Positions 56,701 through 64,000 of a stretch of 64,000 nt of DNA are shown piece by piece. The DNA is from Blastobasis lacticolella (Eukaryota > Arthropoda > Insecta > Lepidoptera > Blastobasidae). How positions within the stretch are numbered: the first letter of the stretch is position 1; every line of letters starts with the position of its first letter. The stretch lies in assembly GCA_905147135.1 (NCBI GenBank), contig LR990056.1:2242001-2306000 (forward strand), in the 5' to 3' direction. Both the position numbers and the translations under genes were made by a program. The notes beneath the pieces are model-generated. The model worked only from the letters and a program-made list of their open reading frames with translations. It ran no database searches and was not told where the DNA came from.

Positions 56701-57229
56701 GCAGTCACCGCAGCCTATGGCCGTTTGCAATACCAGGGGCATCACGCGTTGCCGACCCCGTAAAAACCTTTTTACCGCTTTCTTGAAGAACTCCATGTTG
56801 TAATCTCCAGGGAAAACCTCTCCAGGTAGTTCATGCCTCAACCTAACCGTGCGTGGGAAAAACGTGAACGTTAACTATATATGCGCAAGCGTTTGTTACA
56901 CGAGCACTTTATAAATCAACCTTTTCGCACAGCCACTAAAATTCGTCCGGGGAATTTGGGGGACGCGTCATTCGCAAGACGGTACAGATGCATAGACACA
57001 CACGTCAACACTCCTCTCCTTGCGTCAGGTCTTTAAATAAGTTGTCAATTTTATCGTCCCTCGTTGACCTCAATTTTTTCAACTCATTCATTTATTAACT
57101 TATTATTTACGATGTTGTCATCGCGTTGTTCACAGGATGGAAGGATTGGAGATACTCCCGAATTGCACCATCGGCACCGGAAACATGCAGAAGGAGGTTG
57201 TAATCGTCCGCCATGACATCAATATGTGA
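44741..57229 (+). CDS. nesd: Nessun dorma / SHCBP1-family cytokinesis protein, 9 exons
   Basis: Drosophila Nesd is a centralspindlin partner needed for cytokinesis; SHCBP1 is the vertebrate relative. Exons: 44741-44921, 45247-45460, 46387-46616, 48917-49077, 49772-49982, 51991-52154, 53261-53368, 55611-55756, 57136-57229 (TGA). They total 1509 nt, all phases agree, 502 residues. About residues 131-208 carry the family-like block FFYNNLWMPWDDQDD...IEDRMQLWIEL. From about residue 333 to 470 the Gly/Val-rich stretch (exons 6-8) has the rhythm of parallel beta-helix (PbH1) turns, for example NVVVEDTTFENFYTGIVV and VELRNCVIRNCGVGVQAYSG. The ATG follows directly on a TTTTACAG acceptor, so an upstream non-coding exon is likely. 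A TATAAAAG at 44613-44620 adjoins a GTATAC donor-like site but is unproven. The exon 5 donor (GTTTGT) is weak. Introns hold a hAT element, minisatellites and partial copies of exons 6 and 8. Confidence 0.87.
45511..45854 (+). mobile_element. Poly(A) retroposon (family S2), most complete copy
   Basis: Starts GAGAGGTAGGGCATAGTGGG and ends in an 11-A tail, within nesd intron 2. Its short open frames are not genes. Confidence 0.8.
47041..47270 (-). mobile_element. tRNA-derived SINE (family S3)
   Basis: Minus-strand copy. Sense head CGACCTGAGTGGTTCAGTGG with GGTTCGATTCCTGG B box; tail side GCTAGATGGCGCTGTGTG. Nested in the hAT-like element. Confidence 0.75.
47541..47780 (-). mobile_element. tRNA-derived SINE (family S3)
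   Basis: Second minus-strand copy, with intact A box (TGGTTCAGTGGTC) and B box (GGTTCGATTCC). Nested in the hAT-like element. Confidence 0.75.
47855..48110 (+). mobile_element. LINE 3' tail inside the hAT element
   Basis: The frame THLADGGPTGLEG / TWLTADQRDLKDN...NREKWRKQTRRADSS with a stop resembles RTE-type ORF2 C-termini. Confidence 0.55.
48352..48586 (+). mobile_element. S4 retroposon nested in the hAT element
   Basis: Plus-strand copy that lost its first bases (starts GACCGAGAATAGCACCAACC). It ends GGGCTGTGATGACG within the hAT-like element. Confidence 0.75.
48669..48880 (+). mobile_element. tRNA-derived SINE (family S3), diverged
   Basis: Plus-strand copy starting within the head (CAGTCAACATGCC) and ending GGCTAGATGGTGCTGTGTG. 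It abuts the right target duplication of the hAT element. Another scrap is at about 33074-33222 (-). Confidence 0.65.
49616..49725. mobile_element. MITE in nesd intron 4
   Basis: Inverted pieces AATAAGAAGAGACTT and AAGTCTCTTCTTTCAT. Almost the same sequence recurs in nesd intron 7 at 53386-53516. Confidence 0.65.
50565..50817 (+). mobile_element. LINE 3' tail in nesd intron 5
   Basis: Degenerate frame IAKLKWQWAGHIARKTDGR...GRPATRWTDDL...AQQWTSFG, then an ATGATGATG tail. A typical endonuclease-RT C-terminus. An S1 SINE body follows at 50818-51052. Confidence 0.7.
51053..51990 (+). repeat. Array of partial nesd exon 6 copies with splice acceptors
   Basis: Seven copies of the polypyrimidine tract, AG and first exon-6 bases (GCGYGACCCTCC) precede the true exon: exon-like starts at 51080, 51171, 51462, 51626, 51700, 51834, 51931, then the real one at 51991. 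The copies at 51462 and 51700 extend about 70 nt into exon sequence (TLRSPSGRSCVVSAGGRC and a near match), then diverge into a shared intronic filler. One is broken by an S4 retroposon (51186-51438). Confidence 0.85.
51186..51438 (+). mobile_element. S4 retroposon in nesd intron 5
   Basis: Full-length looking. It is inserted inside one of the exon-6-like repeat units, so it post-dates those duplications. Confidence 0.8.
52200..52790. repeat. 26-bp minisatellite in nesd intron 6
   Basis: Roughly 20 imperfect copies of ACTTGATTGGGGCGACGCTTC plus 5 further bases. The cleanest 26-bp period is around 52500-52620. It begins just after the exon 6 donor. Confidence 0.9.
53386..53516. mobile_element. 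MITE in nesd intron 7, copy of 49616-49725
   Basis: Same ends as 49616-49725, with about 20 extra bases near the middle (GCGCGAAATCCCCTCTACTG region). Confidence 0.65.
53528..53764. mobile_element. Foldback MITE in nesd intron 7
   Basis: Long inverted arms starting ATTTGACTAAATTCAGTA and ending TACTGAATTTAGTCAAAT, with the matching internal block GTGAGAGCAAATCAAAGTGG on the left and its inverse on the right. A related copy is at 58275-58461. Confidence 0.75.
53765..55610. other. nesd intron 7 remainder
   Basis: No coding signal or clear mobile element. A short inverted piece GTTGGTCGCATTGCAATTGCGACCAAC lies around 54624-54650. Confidence 0.4.
55782..56070. repeat. 51-bp minisatellite in nesd intron 8
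   Basis: Five units plus a degenerate sixth, starting CACATTGATAGTCAAACTGC; unit starts at 55782, 55833, 55882, 55933, 55984 (one unit is 2 bp short). Confidence 0.93.
56088..56190 (+). repeat. Degenerate duplicate of the nesd exon 8 3' end
   Basis: CACCCGGCTTTGCGGCTGCGG and the following bases match the last third of exon 8 (55690-55756) and continue through a GTGAGT donor into intron sequence. The copy has an in-frame stop (TRLCGCGKASVRV*). Confidence 0.85.
56223..56528 (+). mobile_element. tRNA-derived SINE (family S1) in nesd intron 8
   Basis: GAGTGTCGGTGGCCGGGCGG head, GTTCGAATCTC B box, full body, AAGATGATTA end. Confidence 0.75.
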
Positions 57230-57572
57230 TACCCTACTTGACCACTAGTTACCAGAGGGCCTGGCCCGTACCTTCGTGACTGGAGGATCATGCCGTCCTG
57301 TTTATTCTAACCTTGAATTCTCCACGAGAGAACAGTGCAACATGCTCCGTAAGCTAATTACGTAAGCCTGTTGCCAACAATTATCTGATTTCAATGATTG
57401 AAATTGTCACTTTTGCGATTACTTATGATCGAATTAATAGTTTCAGTTTCGCCGCAACTGTTTCCAGTAGTGTCATGATATGTTTTAACACAATTCTTGT
57501 GTTCCATAATAGGGTAGGGTAGATGTAATATAGTCTTTTTCACTTATGAAATTCATCACAATATTTTATTTA

Positions 57573-57578
57573 AATAAA
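57573..57578 (+). promoter_or_regulatory. Candidate poly(A) signal of nesd
   Basis: First AATAAA after the TGA (about 345 bp). A second lies at 57796-57801. Which is used cannot be told from sequence. Confidence 0.45.
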
Positions 57579-57801
57579 GACAAATAATAGGCAACTTACC
57601 AGTATTTTATTTAAATAAAGTGATTTTGTGCTATGTGCGGTGCCATTTTCAAATAGTAAAATAATTTCGATTGTGCTCATGATTTCTGGGTTTCAGCGAA
57701 ATTAACTGAACATTCATGTACTTATTCATACTGTATTATACTTTGTTAAATCTTCCACATTAGCGTAGTGTTATATTATTATTTAATTATAATTAAATAA
57801 A

Positions 57802-59897
57802 ATGCTCTCTAAAATACAGTAGCTTTATTTGTTTTTTACTTTTGTTGGAAGCGGATCTCTCTTTTAGAACACATTTGGGTATTCACCGCAGTAACATTTG
57901 TACTGATAGTCGTAAAAATACATGTACGGCTATAAAAATTTATGTTGGACTCTTGGTCCCATTAATTTTATCTGGCTATCGCCATTCAATGGAGTGTTTG
58001 TTGTAATAAGTTGAATACAACTGTATCCTTTGAGCATAATATTTACGCTATATTTAGGTATGTCGTCAACGATCGATTTGGTTAGGTGAACGACGCATTG
58101 TAACTTTCGAATGAACAGCAAATTTGAAGTTTAAAAGTGTTAAAATTATGCTGTATGCTGCAATACTTAATGTTTTAGCTCTCATTCAATCCTCAACGTC
58201 TAAAGATGTACCATTGACAAGATTTAAAATAATATTCGGGATTTTCCTTAGTTGTTGAACTAATGCGCTTATTATATTTGGCTAAATTCAGAAGCAAAAA
58301 ACGTGAGAGCAAGTCAAAGTGGAATATTGCTCATAAAATAAGGTAATTTTATGTACACTTATATAATTGTTACGAGTCGCTCTGCTTTCCAATAGGCGTA
58401 ATACAAAAATAGACATTATTCTCTGAGCAATACATGCCACTTTTTGCTTCTGAATTTAGTCTACTGCCATAACAGCCAGGTTACCTAAAAGCCTCAACAT
58501 GTACTCAATTAATTGAAACCTATTACATATTTTTAGATACAATAACTAATCATGAGGTAGCACTTTGTAGATAGAGAACACACATTTTGCCATCAACGAT
58601 TTATATCACAACATGTTCAAAGAAATCTAGTTTATTGTCTTCACTACATTGACATTTTGAACACGAAATTGTATAATAATAAAGTATTATTGTTTTCTTG
58701 TCCAGCAGTGGGCATATATAGGCTGCTGATATTGTTTTGTTAGAAATGTAACTGATTTTAATAAACAGAAGTATGTAACCTTCAACAGTTTTTATTTGTT
58801 TTATTTATCATAGCCGTCCACCGTGGGTTTCACCCATGCACAGTTCGGATCTCTGTAAACATACAACTAAAACTGCCAGAAAAATAAACTGTCATTTTTA
58901 ACCCCCTACAAAAACCAGGGGTGTTATATGTTCGACGTGTGTATCTGTGGCTTTGTGTATCTGTCTGTGTCATCGTGGCCCCCGAACGGATGGACCGATT
59001 TGGATGGGGGTTTCTCAATTTGAAAGCCAGTTTAATCGTTATAGTTCTATGTTTCATTAAAATCGGTTCGGTAGTTAAGAAAATATTTGAGTTTAAGTAA
59101 ACTTGGTGGGGTTATATTTATGTCGGTTATTATTCTTGAATGAAAAGTATCGTCGGCATTAGTGTTTGGAAATCGGTTTCGGATCAGAGAGTACCCCCGA
59201 CATCCAATCTTACGAACATACACTTTTCCTCTTTGTAATATGTTAGACAACTAAAGCTAGTGTCTGATTTCAGCCCGCGGGCCGAAGTAGGTGATACTGC
59301 GCAGAAAACTCGTCCAGCCATTCCGGGAACGAATTAGCATGTAATACATAATTAATCATCGCCATTTACAGGTAGATGATGAAACAGTATCGTTTCTTCT
59401 AGTTTCATTAGTCACTAATAAATAAATAAACAAAATACGTTTGTATGTAGGCAAACGCTGTAGCTACGAATTTACATCACAGATATTATTGCTTTCAAAT
59501 GGTGCCAGAATTCCGAGTCAAGGTCATTGCCACGGAACACTTGCGAGTGTTGGCTGGGAAATCCCACCATGCAAAATTATTTCGGAACAATTTACGATTA
59601 CTAGGTAGAGAGATCGCAATTACTCAGCTAGTCAATATTAGTTTGTCGAACATTTATCACGATGACTAGATAGCTGGTCGAGCAATATGTTTACAGATTA
59701 CAGATAGTGGCAACGATGAAAAACAGGAAAACCGCCATAAAAGCTAGGTACCTACTTACTTTTATTTAGGTGATAGTAGACCCATCGCAACCTATTATAT
59801 GTATAATCATACAACTAATTAGCTAACCCCATACTTCATATTTCCATATGAACTGTCATGGGGTAGGGGGGTCAAGTAATTAATAGTTGAGTGACTG
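57802..59897. other. Intergenic DNA right of nesd
   Basis: Apart from the MITE at 58275-58461 and a LINE-tail scrap (TCCAGCAGTGGGCAT near 58703), no gene or repeat was recognised. Confidence 0.4.
58275..58461. mobile_element. Foldback MITE, relative of 53528-53764
   Basis: Shares CTAAATTCAGAAGCAAAAA, CGTGAGAGCAAGTCAAAGTG and the inverted right end TTTTTGCTTCTGAATTTAGT. Internally shortened. Confidence 0.65.
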
Positions 59898-60113
59898 TAC
59901 TAGTGGACTCGGCGCGAATACGTTCGCGTGGCGTCCTACTCCTACAGACACCTACTTTACCTTTAGGTACCCTTTTTTTTTACTTATAAACCGGCCTCTT
60001 TGATCACTCTATCTCTTTTGAAAACCGCATTGAAATCCGTTGCGTAGTTTAAAATATGTAAGCGTACATAGGGACAGACGGCGGGAAGCGGCTTTGTTTT
60101 ACTATATACACTA
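59898..60113 (+). repeat. CTAGTGGACYCGGCGCGA repeat
   Basis: Starts TAGTGGACTCGGCGCGA and ends GGCTTTGTTTTACTATA. Related pieces are at 50393-50555 and 63908-64000 (runs off the window), and tail-like pieces at 1010-1060 and 33003-33050. Interspersed repeat of unknown class. Confidence 0.6.
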
Positions 60114-60420
60114 GCGGACCAGGCGTGACGTCGTTCTATACTATGTATAGATAGATATAGAAGTATTTGGGTTCCTGGTGGAGCCGAGGAATGCAAGTGA
60201 CACAGAGTCGTTCGGTGTGGAAGTGTATGTTCAGCTGTGGACATCCTGCGACCAACTCTTGCACCAGCATGATGAAGCATCAGCATTTGCGAAAGGCTGC
60301 AGGAAACTACATGCGGCAAGACAGAGTGCGTTGGCGTGAATTGGAGGAGGTCTGTCCCCAAATTTGCCCAGTAGTGGTTATTTCAGGCTGATTGAATTGT
60401 AAGTACGTACCTATACTGGA

Positions 60421-60679
60421 GGCCGTGTGGTGTCCGGCAGAGTAGAATAGCACCAACCCCTTACACTCGTTCGTGTCGTACAAGGCGACTACCGTTTTTG
60501 AGACAAAAATCTAAGTCTCCGTAAGCTGGAAAATGGGCAGCAGCGTTTTCCATTATTATATTTAAAACACTGCGATCTCCAACCCGCCTGCCAAGCGTGG
60601 AGATTATGGCGATAACCTCGCCTTTCGCAAGAGAGTCCCAAGTCCTGCCGTGGACGGTTATGGGCTGTGACGATGATGA
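60421..60679 (+). mobile_element. S4 retroposon
   Basis: GGCCGTGTGGTGTCCGGCAG to GGGCTGTGACGATGATGA, in the intergenic region right of nesd. Confidence 0.8.
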
Positions 60680-61499
60680 AAACCTATACTGGGTCGGTCG
60701 TATGGTGCTCGACAGACAGATTCTTACAATGGCAACTAATAAGCGAGGCTTAGGTCTGAGAGGTAAACATTAGCGTATCTAGGGCTATTTTCCATGGGGG
60801 CTGGCCCCTGGAGATTCCTGGGTTGTATTTAATTGAAATTATGTTTATATGAAGTTTTTATTGTACATACGGTTCATCCTAGGATGGGCACCAGACTATT
60901 CTGGGGTGGGCACGCCCTACGCCTATGGAGGTAGACAGTTTACGACAACTGTAGAGCTGCAGATGAGCAGCGTATCTTATAAGAGCTTGGATGCAAACAA
61001 AGAAACTAATATACATAACTTGATAGAAGGGTGCTACATTCTATTATATCAGCCACAGAATTATATACGTTAATTTATTTCCTATGTAGAAGTATAAAAT
61101 AAATGTAGGCAAGGTAAATACCTATACTTATAATTTTATTTTTCCTTAATTTATCTCACTAATGACAATATTTATCTACAACAAATAATCATTTACTTAT
61201 ATTCTATTGCTTATACTTATTTCATATGATTAATTATTATAATAATGTTGATTTATGAAACAAAATTTATTTATTTATACTAATTGCTATTGGTACTTAT
61301 ATCTGCTATTTTTACCTTAATTACTCTTCCGAGATCCGACTGCAGCAGTCTGTACGCCTAGCAACAACCTTTTCGTTCAAGAATAGATTATTGCCTCCCT
61401 ATTTGGTCATACTGTATGTTGCGATTGCCTCACAGTCACACGTCAGACAATTTACCGTCTTGCTATTTCTTCGAGTGACAATGATATTGGGAGGTTGCG
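60680..61499. other. Intergenic DNA, nothing recognised
   Basis: AT-rich. The 74-codon frame at 60849-61073 has no motif. Confidence 0.4.
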
Positions 61500-62346
61500 A
61501 GTCCTTATTGCTAAACTTATTCTAATATTTAAAGATTATTTAGGGCTATCCTCTTGGTCCTTTAGCTGTTCAGGTCACGCACAATATGCCACGGAAGAGC
61601 TCGCAATGGCGTCCCATTTTTGTTTTTATCGAACGCGTTGTGGTTGACAGTATCTAATTTTGCTGTGCTGTAGTTTCGGTAGACTGGTATTTCTCGCAAC
61701 TCATATTCAGGGCATTGAGATGGGGGCCCGTGTCTGCACAAAGTTTCTGCCTGTCCGCAGAAGTTTTTTCTGTGCCCAAACTACATATACTTCGTGCACT
61801 AAATCAGCATAGTTTGGTCATACACCTCGCTGTATTGGTCGATATAGACCGCGCCCGCCGTGGTCAGGCACGAATGTACCTTGGGAGACACTTGTGGGTT
61901 TCTGGCACGGCGTTTGTACTTAATTTTTGCCCTACATTCGTCGTCAGAGATGGCAGCTAGTAGTTCGTGATCAATTTTTCAGTGCGGTATTACGTCATCT
62001 GAATTGTATGACAACACATCTCTTATATTGACCAAGGAATCTTTGTTGGTGGCTTTGTATATCTGGAGGTTTTACGCTAGCTGGAGTCAGCGCGTCAAGG
62101 TCTTCTTAGATTTACAGCTGAGCACCACTCTTGGTTTTTAACTTTGCAGCCGCAATCTACATGAACATCCCTCTCTTTGGCGTCCACGACTTGGCGTATC
62201 TCTGTGCAGGCGTCGTCACTCGTGTACATGTCATCGTTCGAGGATATGATCACAGAGTGACAAGGCTGCGCTCTCTGTCGTTCTCTGCCAGCGAGGATAT
62301 CGGCGTATGAGAGTGATTCTTTTCCGATTCCTTCTGTCATCTTCAT
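61500..62346 (-). mobile_element. Degenerate non-LTR retrotransposon ORF1 remnant
   Basis: The minus-strand frame 62346-62095 contains SYADILAGRERQ...HSVIISSNDD...TEIRQVVDAKERDVHVD, which resembles the Gag-like ORF1 of R1/Jockey-type elements. The continuation to about 61500 is broken by stops. Confidence 0.5.
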
Positions 62347-62347
62347 C

Positions 62348-62594
62348 TGTAGCCGTATTCACAATGGCTCGGAAATCGGATTTGGATACGGAATCGACAA
62401 AGGACCCCGCGAAAGTTCTTAGGAAAATGTGGTTTCAGTTAATTTTGTTGAAATTTTCATAGAGTAAGTTTCCGTGGAATCTATCGGGATTCTGAATATC
62501 AGTTTTCGAATCGATCAACACGGATTCGCCGCTCACGAATTTCGTGTCGAATCGTTCGGAAACGGTTTCGAATCATTGTGAATACGGCTACTGG
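62348..62594. mobile_element. MITE, CAGTAGCCGTA family, copy 2
   Basis: Same sequence and TIRs as 41394-41652, in the same orientation, with a short deletion in the middle (ATATTATAGAGAG missing). Confidence 0.8.
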
Positions 62595-62723
62595 ACTCCT
62601 GCAACTTTACTTCTTACTTACCTATACCTTAGTAATAGTTTAGGTACCTACTTTACAGAAAAATCTCTAGAATAGTAATAGCCAAACTACTTACAGTAAC
62701 TTAACAAAAAATTTGTACTAAAA

Positions 62724-62860
62724 TCAGCCTTGCACTTCCGCTTGAGCCTTAATAATGATCTCTTTTATCTTATTCCTAGCCACTTTCCCCGTAGACGTCT
62801 TCGGCAGCTCGTCCAGGAACACGACGCCGCCGCGGAGTCGTTTGCCGTCCGACAGCTTGC
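62724..62860 (-). CDS. acyl-CoA synthetase / 4CL-like AMP-binding enzyme, last exon only
   Basis: The exon runs 62860-62724 after a TTGCAG acceptor (phase 1) and ends in TGA. It encodes the C-terminal cap of an ANL-superfamily adenylating enzyme: KRLRGG, FLDELPKTSTGKVARNKI, then a short basic and acidic tail ending in EVQG. The LPKTxxGKxxR block is the A10 motif with the catalytic lysine used in adenylation. Such insect proteins activate fatty or aromatic acids with ATP and CoA, or resemble firefly luciferase. No peroxisomal SKL-type tail is visible. The rest of the gene lies upstream on the minus strand, beyond 64000. I found no further exon between 62861 and 64000, which holds a retroposon and unassigned sequence. 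Confidence 0.82.
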
Positions 62861-62917
62861 CTGCAATGTCGGAATCTTGTTATACAGTTATGTAGGTTCT
62901 TGAATTTAGGTGCTACG

Positions 62918-63176
62918 TCATCATCACAGCCCATAACAGTCCACTGCAGGACTAAGGACCTCTCCCACGAAAGAGGAGGTTATTACCATAATCTCCACGC
63001 TTGGCAAGCGGGTTGGAGATCGCAGTGTTATAAATGTTACAATAGAAAACGCTGCTGCCCATTTTCAAGTCTACGGAGACTCTAGATCTTTTGCCTCGGA
63101 AACATTAGTCGCCTTGTACGACACCCACGAGTGTAAGGGGTTGGTGCTATTCTACTCTGCCGGACACCACACGGCC
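62918..63176 (-). mobile_element. S4 retroposon in acyl-CoA synthetase intron
   Basis: Full-length minus-strand copy just upstream (in gene orientation) of the terminal exon. Confidence 0.8.
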
Positions 63177-64000
63177 AATTAACTACACGACCTCATAATT
63201 CTTAGGATTACAAACACACACACACAGCCAGACAGATCCAGATATTTTGTACATGCGAAGGGGGTCTTACTAATTGAGGAAAATGGAGCACGTCCAAAAT
63301 CAGATTGCTTATCCACCACGACGATGAGATCATCAAATTAGGTCATGGCATGTATTAGATACCCGGAATTGGCCTCCCCCTCATTGATGCTTCGCATCAA
63401 CTAAATGGAATTCTTGTGTGGTTATTACAGCAAAAACTGTACTCAACATAAAGGGATCTTAGATGAAATTTTGTTTGGATCCAATAATAAGCAGGTTTTT
63501 AGAATCGCGCTTGAAATTAGGGCAATCATTATTTATTATTCTAATTATGTATATTTACTTGTATAAGACAACAACGGGCGCGTCTCTCGTCGAGCTCTTT
63601 TGTATGAACAATCTATATCTTATTTTTATCGCATAAATTTAAAAAATTTCGACTAGGAAAGTTAATTATCGATAAAATAATACTTTCATTCCAATTGTCC
63701 TAATTTTAAAAATGCTAAAGAAAATAAAGTACCCTGACACAGTAGTAGTTTCGAAGTTTATCGCGTACAAACAGACATAAGACCCGACCGTTGTGGACTT
63801 TGTTTTACAATCAGTACCTCTCTACCAACGACGACATTCCACAAATAGACTTCACATACTCACAGTACAGTGAACAATTTAGATCATACGGATAGTCTTA
63901 TAGGAAACTAGTGGACCCGGCGCGACTTCGGTCGCGTACAGCTACTTTACCCCTACCTACCCTTTCCTCTGAAATCATTCTATCTATTGTTGAAAGCCGC
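63177..64000. other. Intron of the acyl-CoA synthetase, to window edge
   Basis: No exon found. A short CA run is near 63213, and the last 93 bp belong to the CTAGTGGACCCGGCGCGA repeat family. Confidence 0.4.

Overview
The window looks like a repeat-rich insect nuclear genome, most likely a moth or butterfly. Genes are split by GT-AG introns. The intergenic space and introns are full of GATGATGAT-tailed retroposon ends, tRNA-headed SINEs, Helitron-like pieces with CTAGT termini and foldback MITEs, a mix I associate with Lepidoptera. No bacterial-type operon, CRISPR array or rRNA was seen. The only tRNA-like sequences are SINE heads.

Layout. (1) 536-10022, plus strand: a CYP4-clan cytochrome P450 with seven clean exons, but lacking the three exons that encode roughly helix C to helix I. 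(2) 10827-16232: the first of three copies of a 5.3-5.5 kb LTR-bounded element with no gag or pol. (3) 17371-38820, minus strand: a second, apparently complete P450 of the same family. It has ten exons, all phases agree, and it encodes 492 residues. Its two largest introns hold LTR-element copies two (18129-23442) and three (24188-29733), which flank the heme-binding exon. (4) 38821-44740: intergenic mosaic with LINE tails, a Helitron-like insertion carrying a perfect 30-bp inverted repeat, and MITEs. (5) 44741-57229, plus strand: a nine-exon, 502-residue gene of the SHCBP1/Nessun dorma family with a C-terminal beta-helix region. Its introns carry a hAT-type element with an 8-bp target duplication, minisatellites, and duplicated fragments of its own exons 6 and 8. 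(6) 57230-62723: mostly degenerate repeat sequence. (7) 62724-62860, minus strand: the last exon of an acyl-CoA synthetase or 4-coumarate-CoA-ligase-like enzyme whose remainder lies beyond the window.

The two P450s are tail to tail and share exon phases and position-matched exons, so they are paralogues. The best candidate for something undescribed is the non-coding LTR element family: it is LARD-like, all copies are flanked by TATA, and two or three copies look very young. Next are the array of decoy 3' splice sites in front of nesd exon 6 and the P450 that has lost an internal exon block. Family names are from memory of conserved motifs. No database search was possible.
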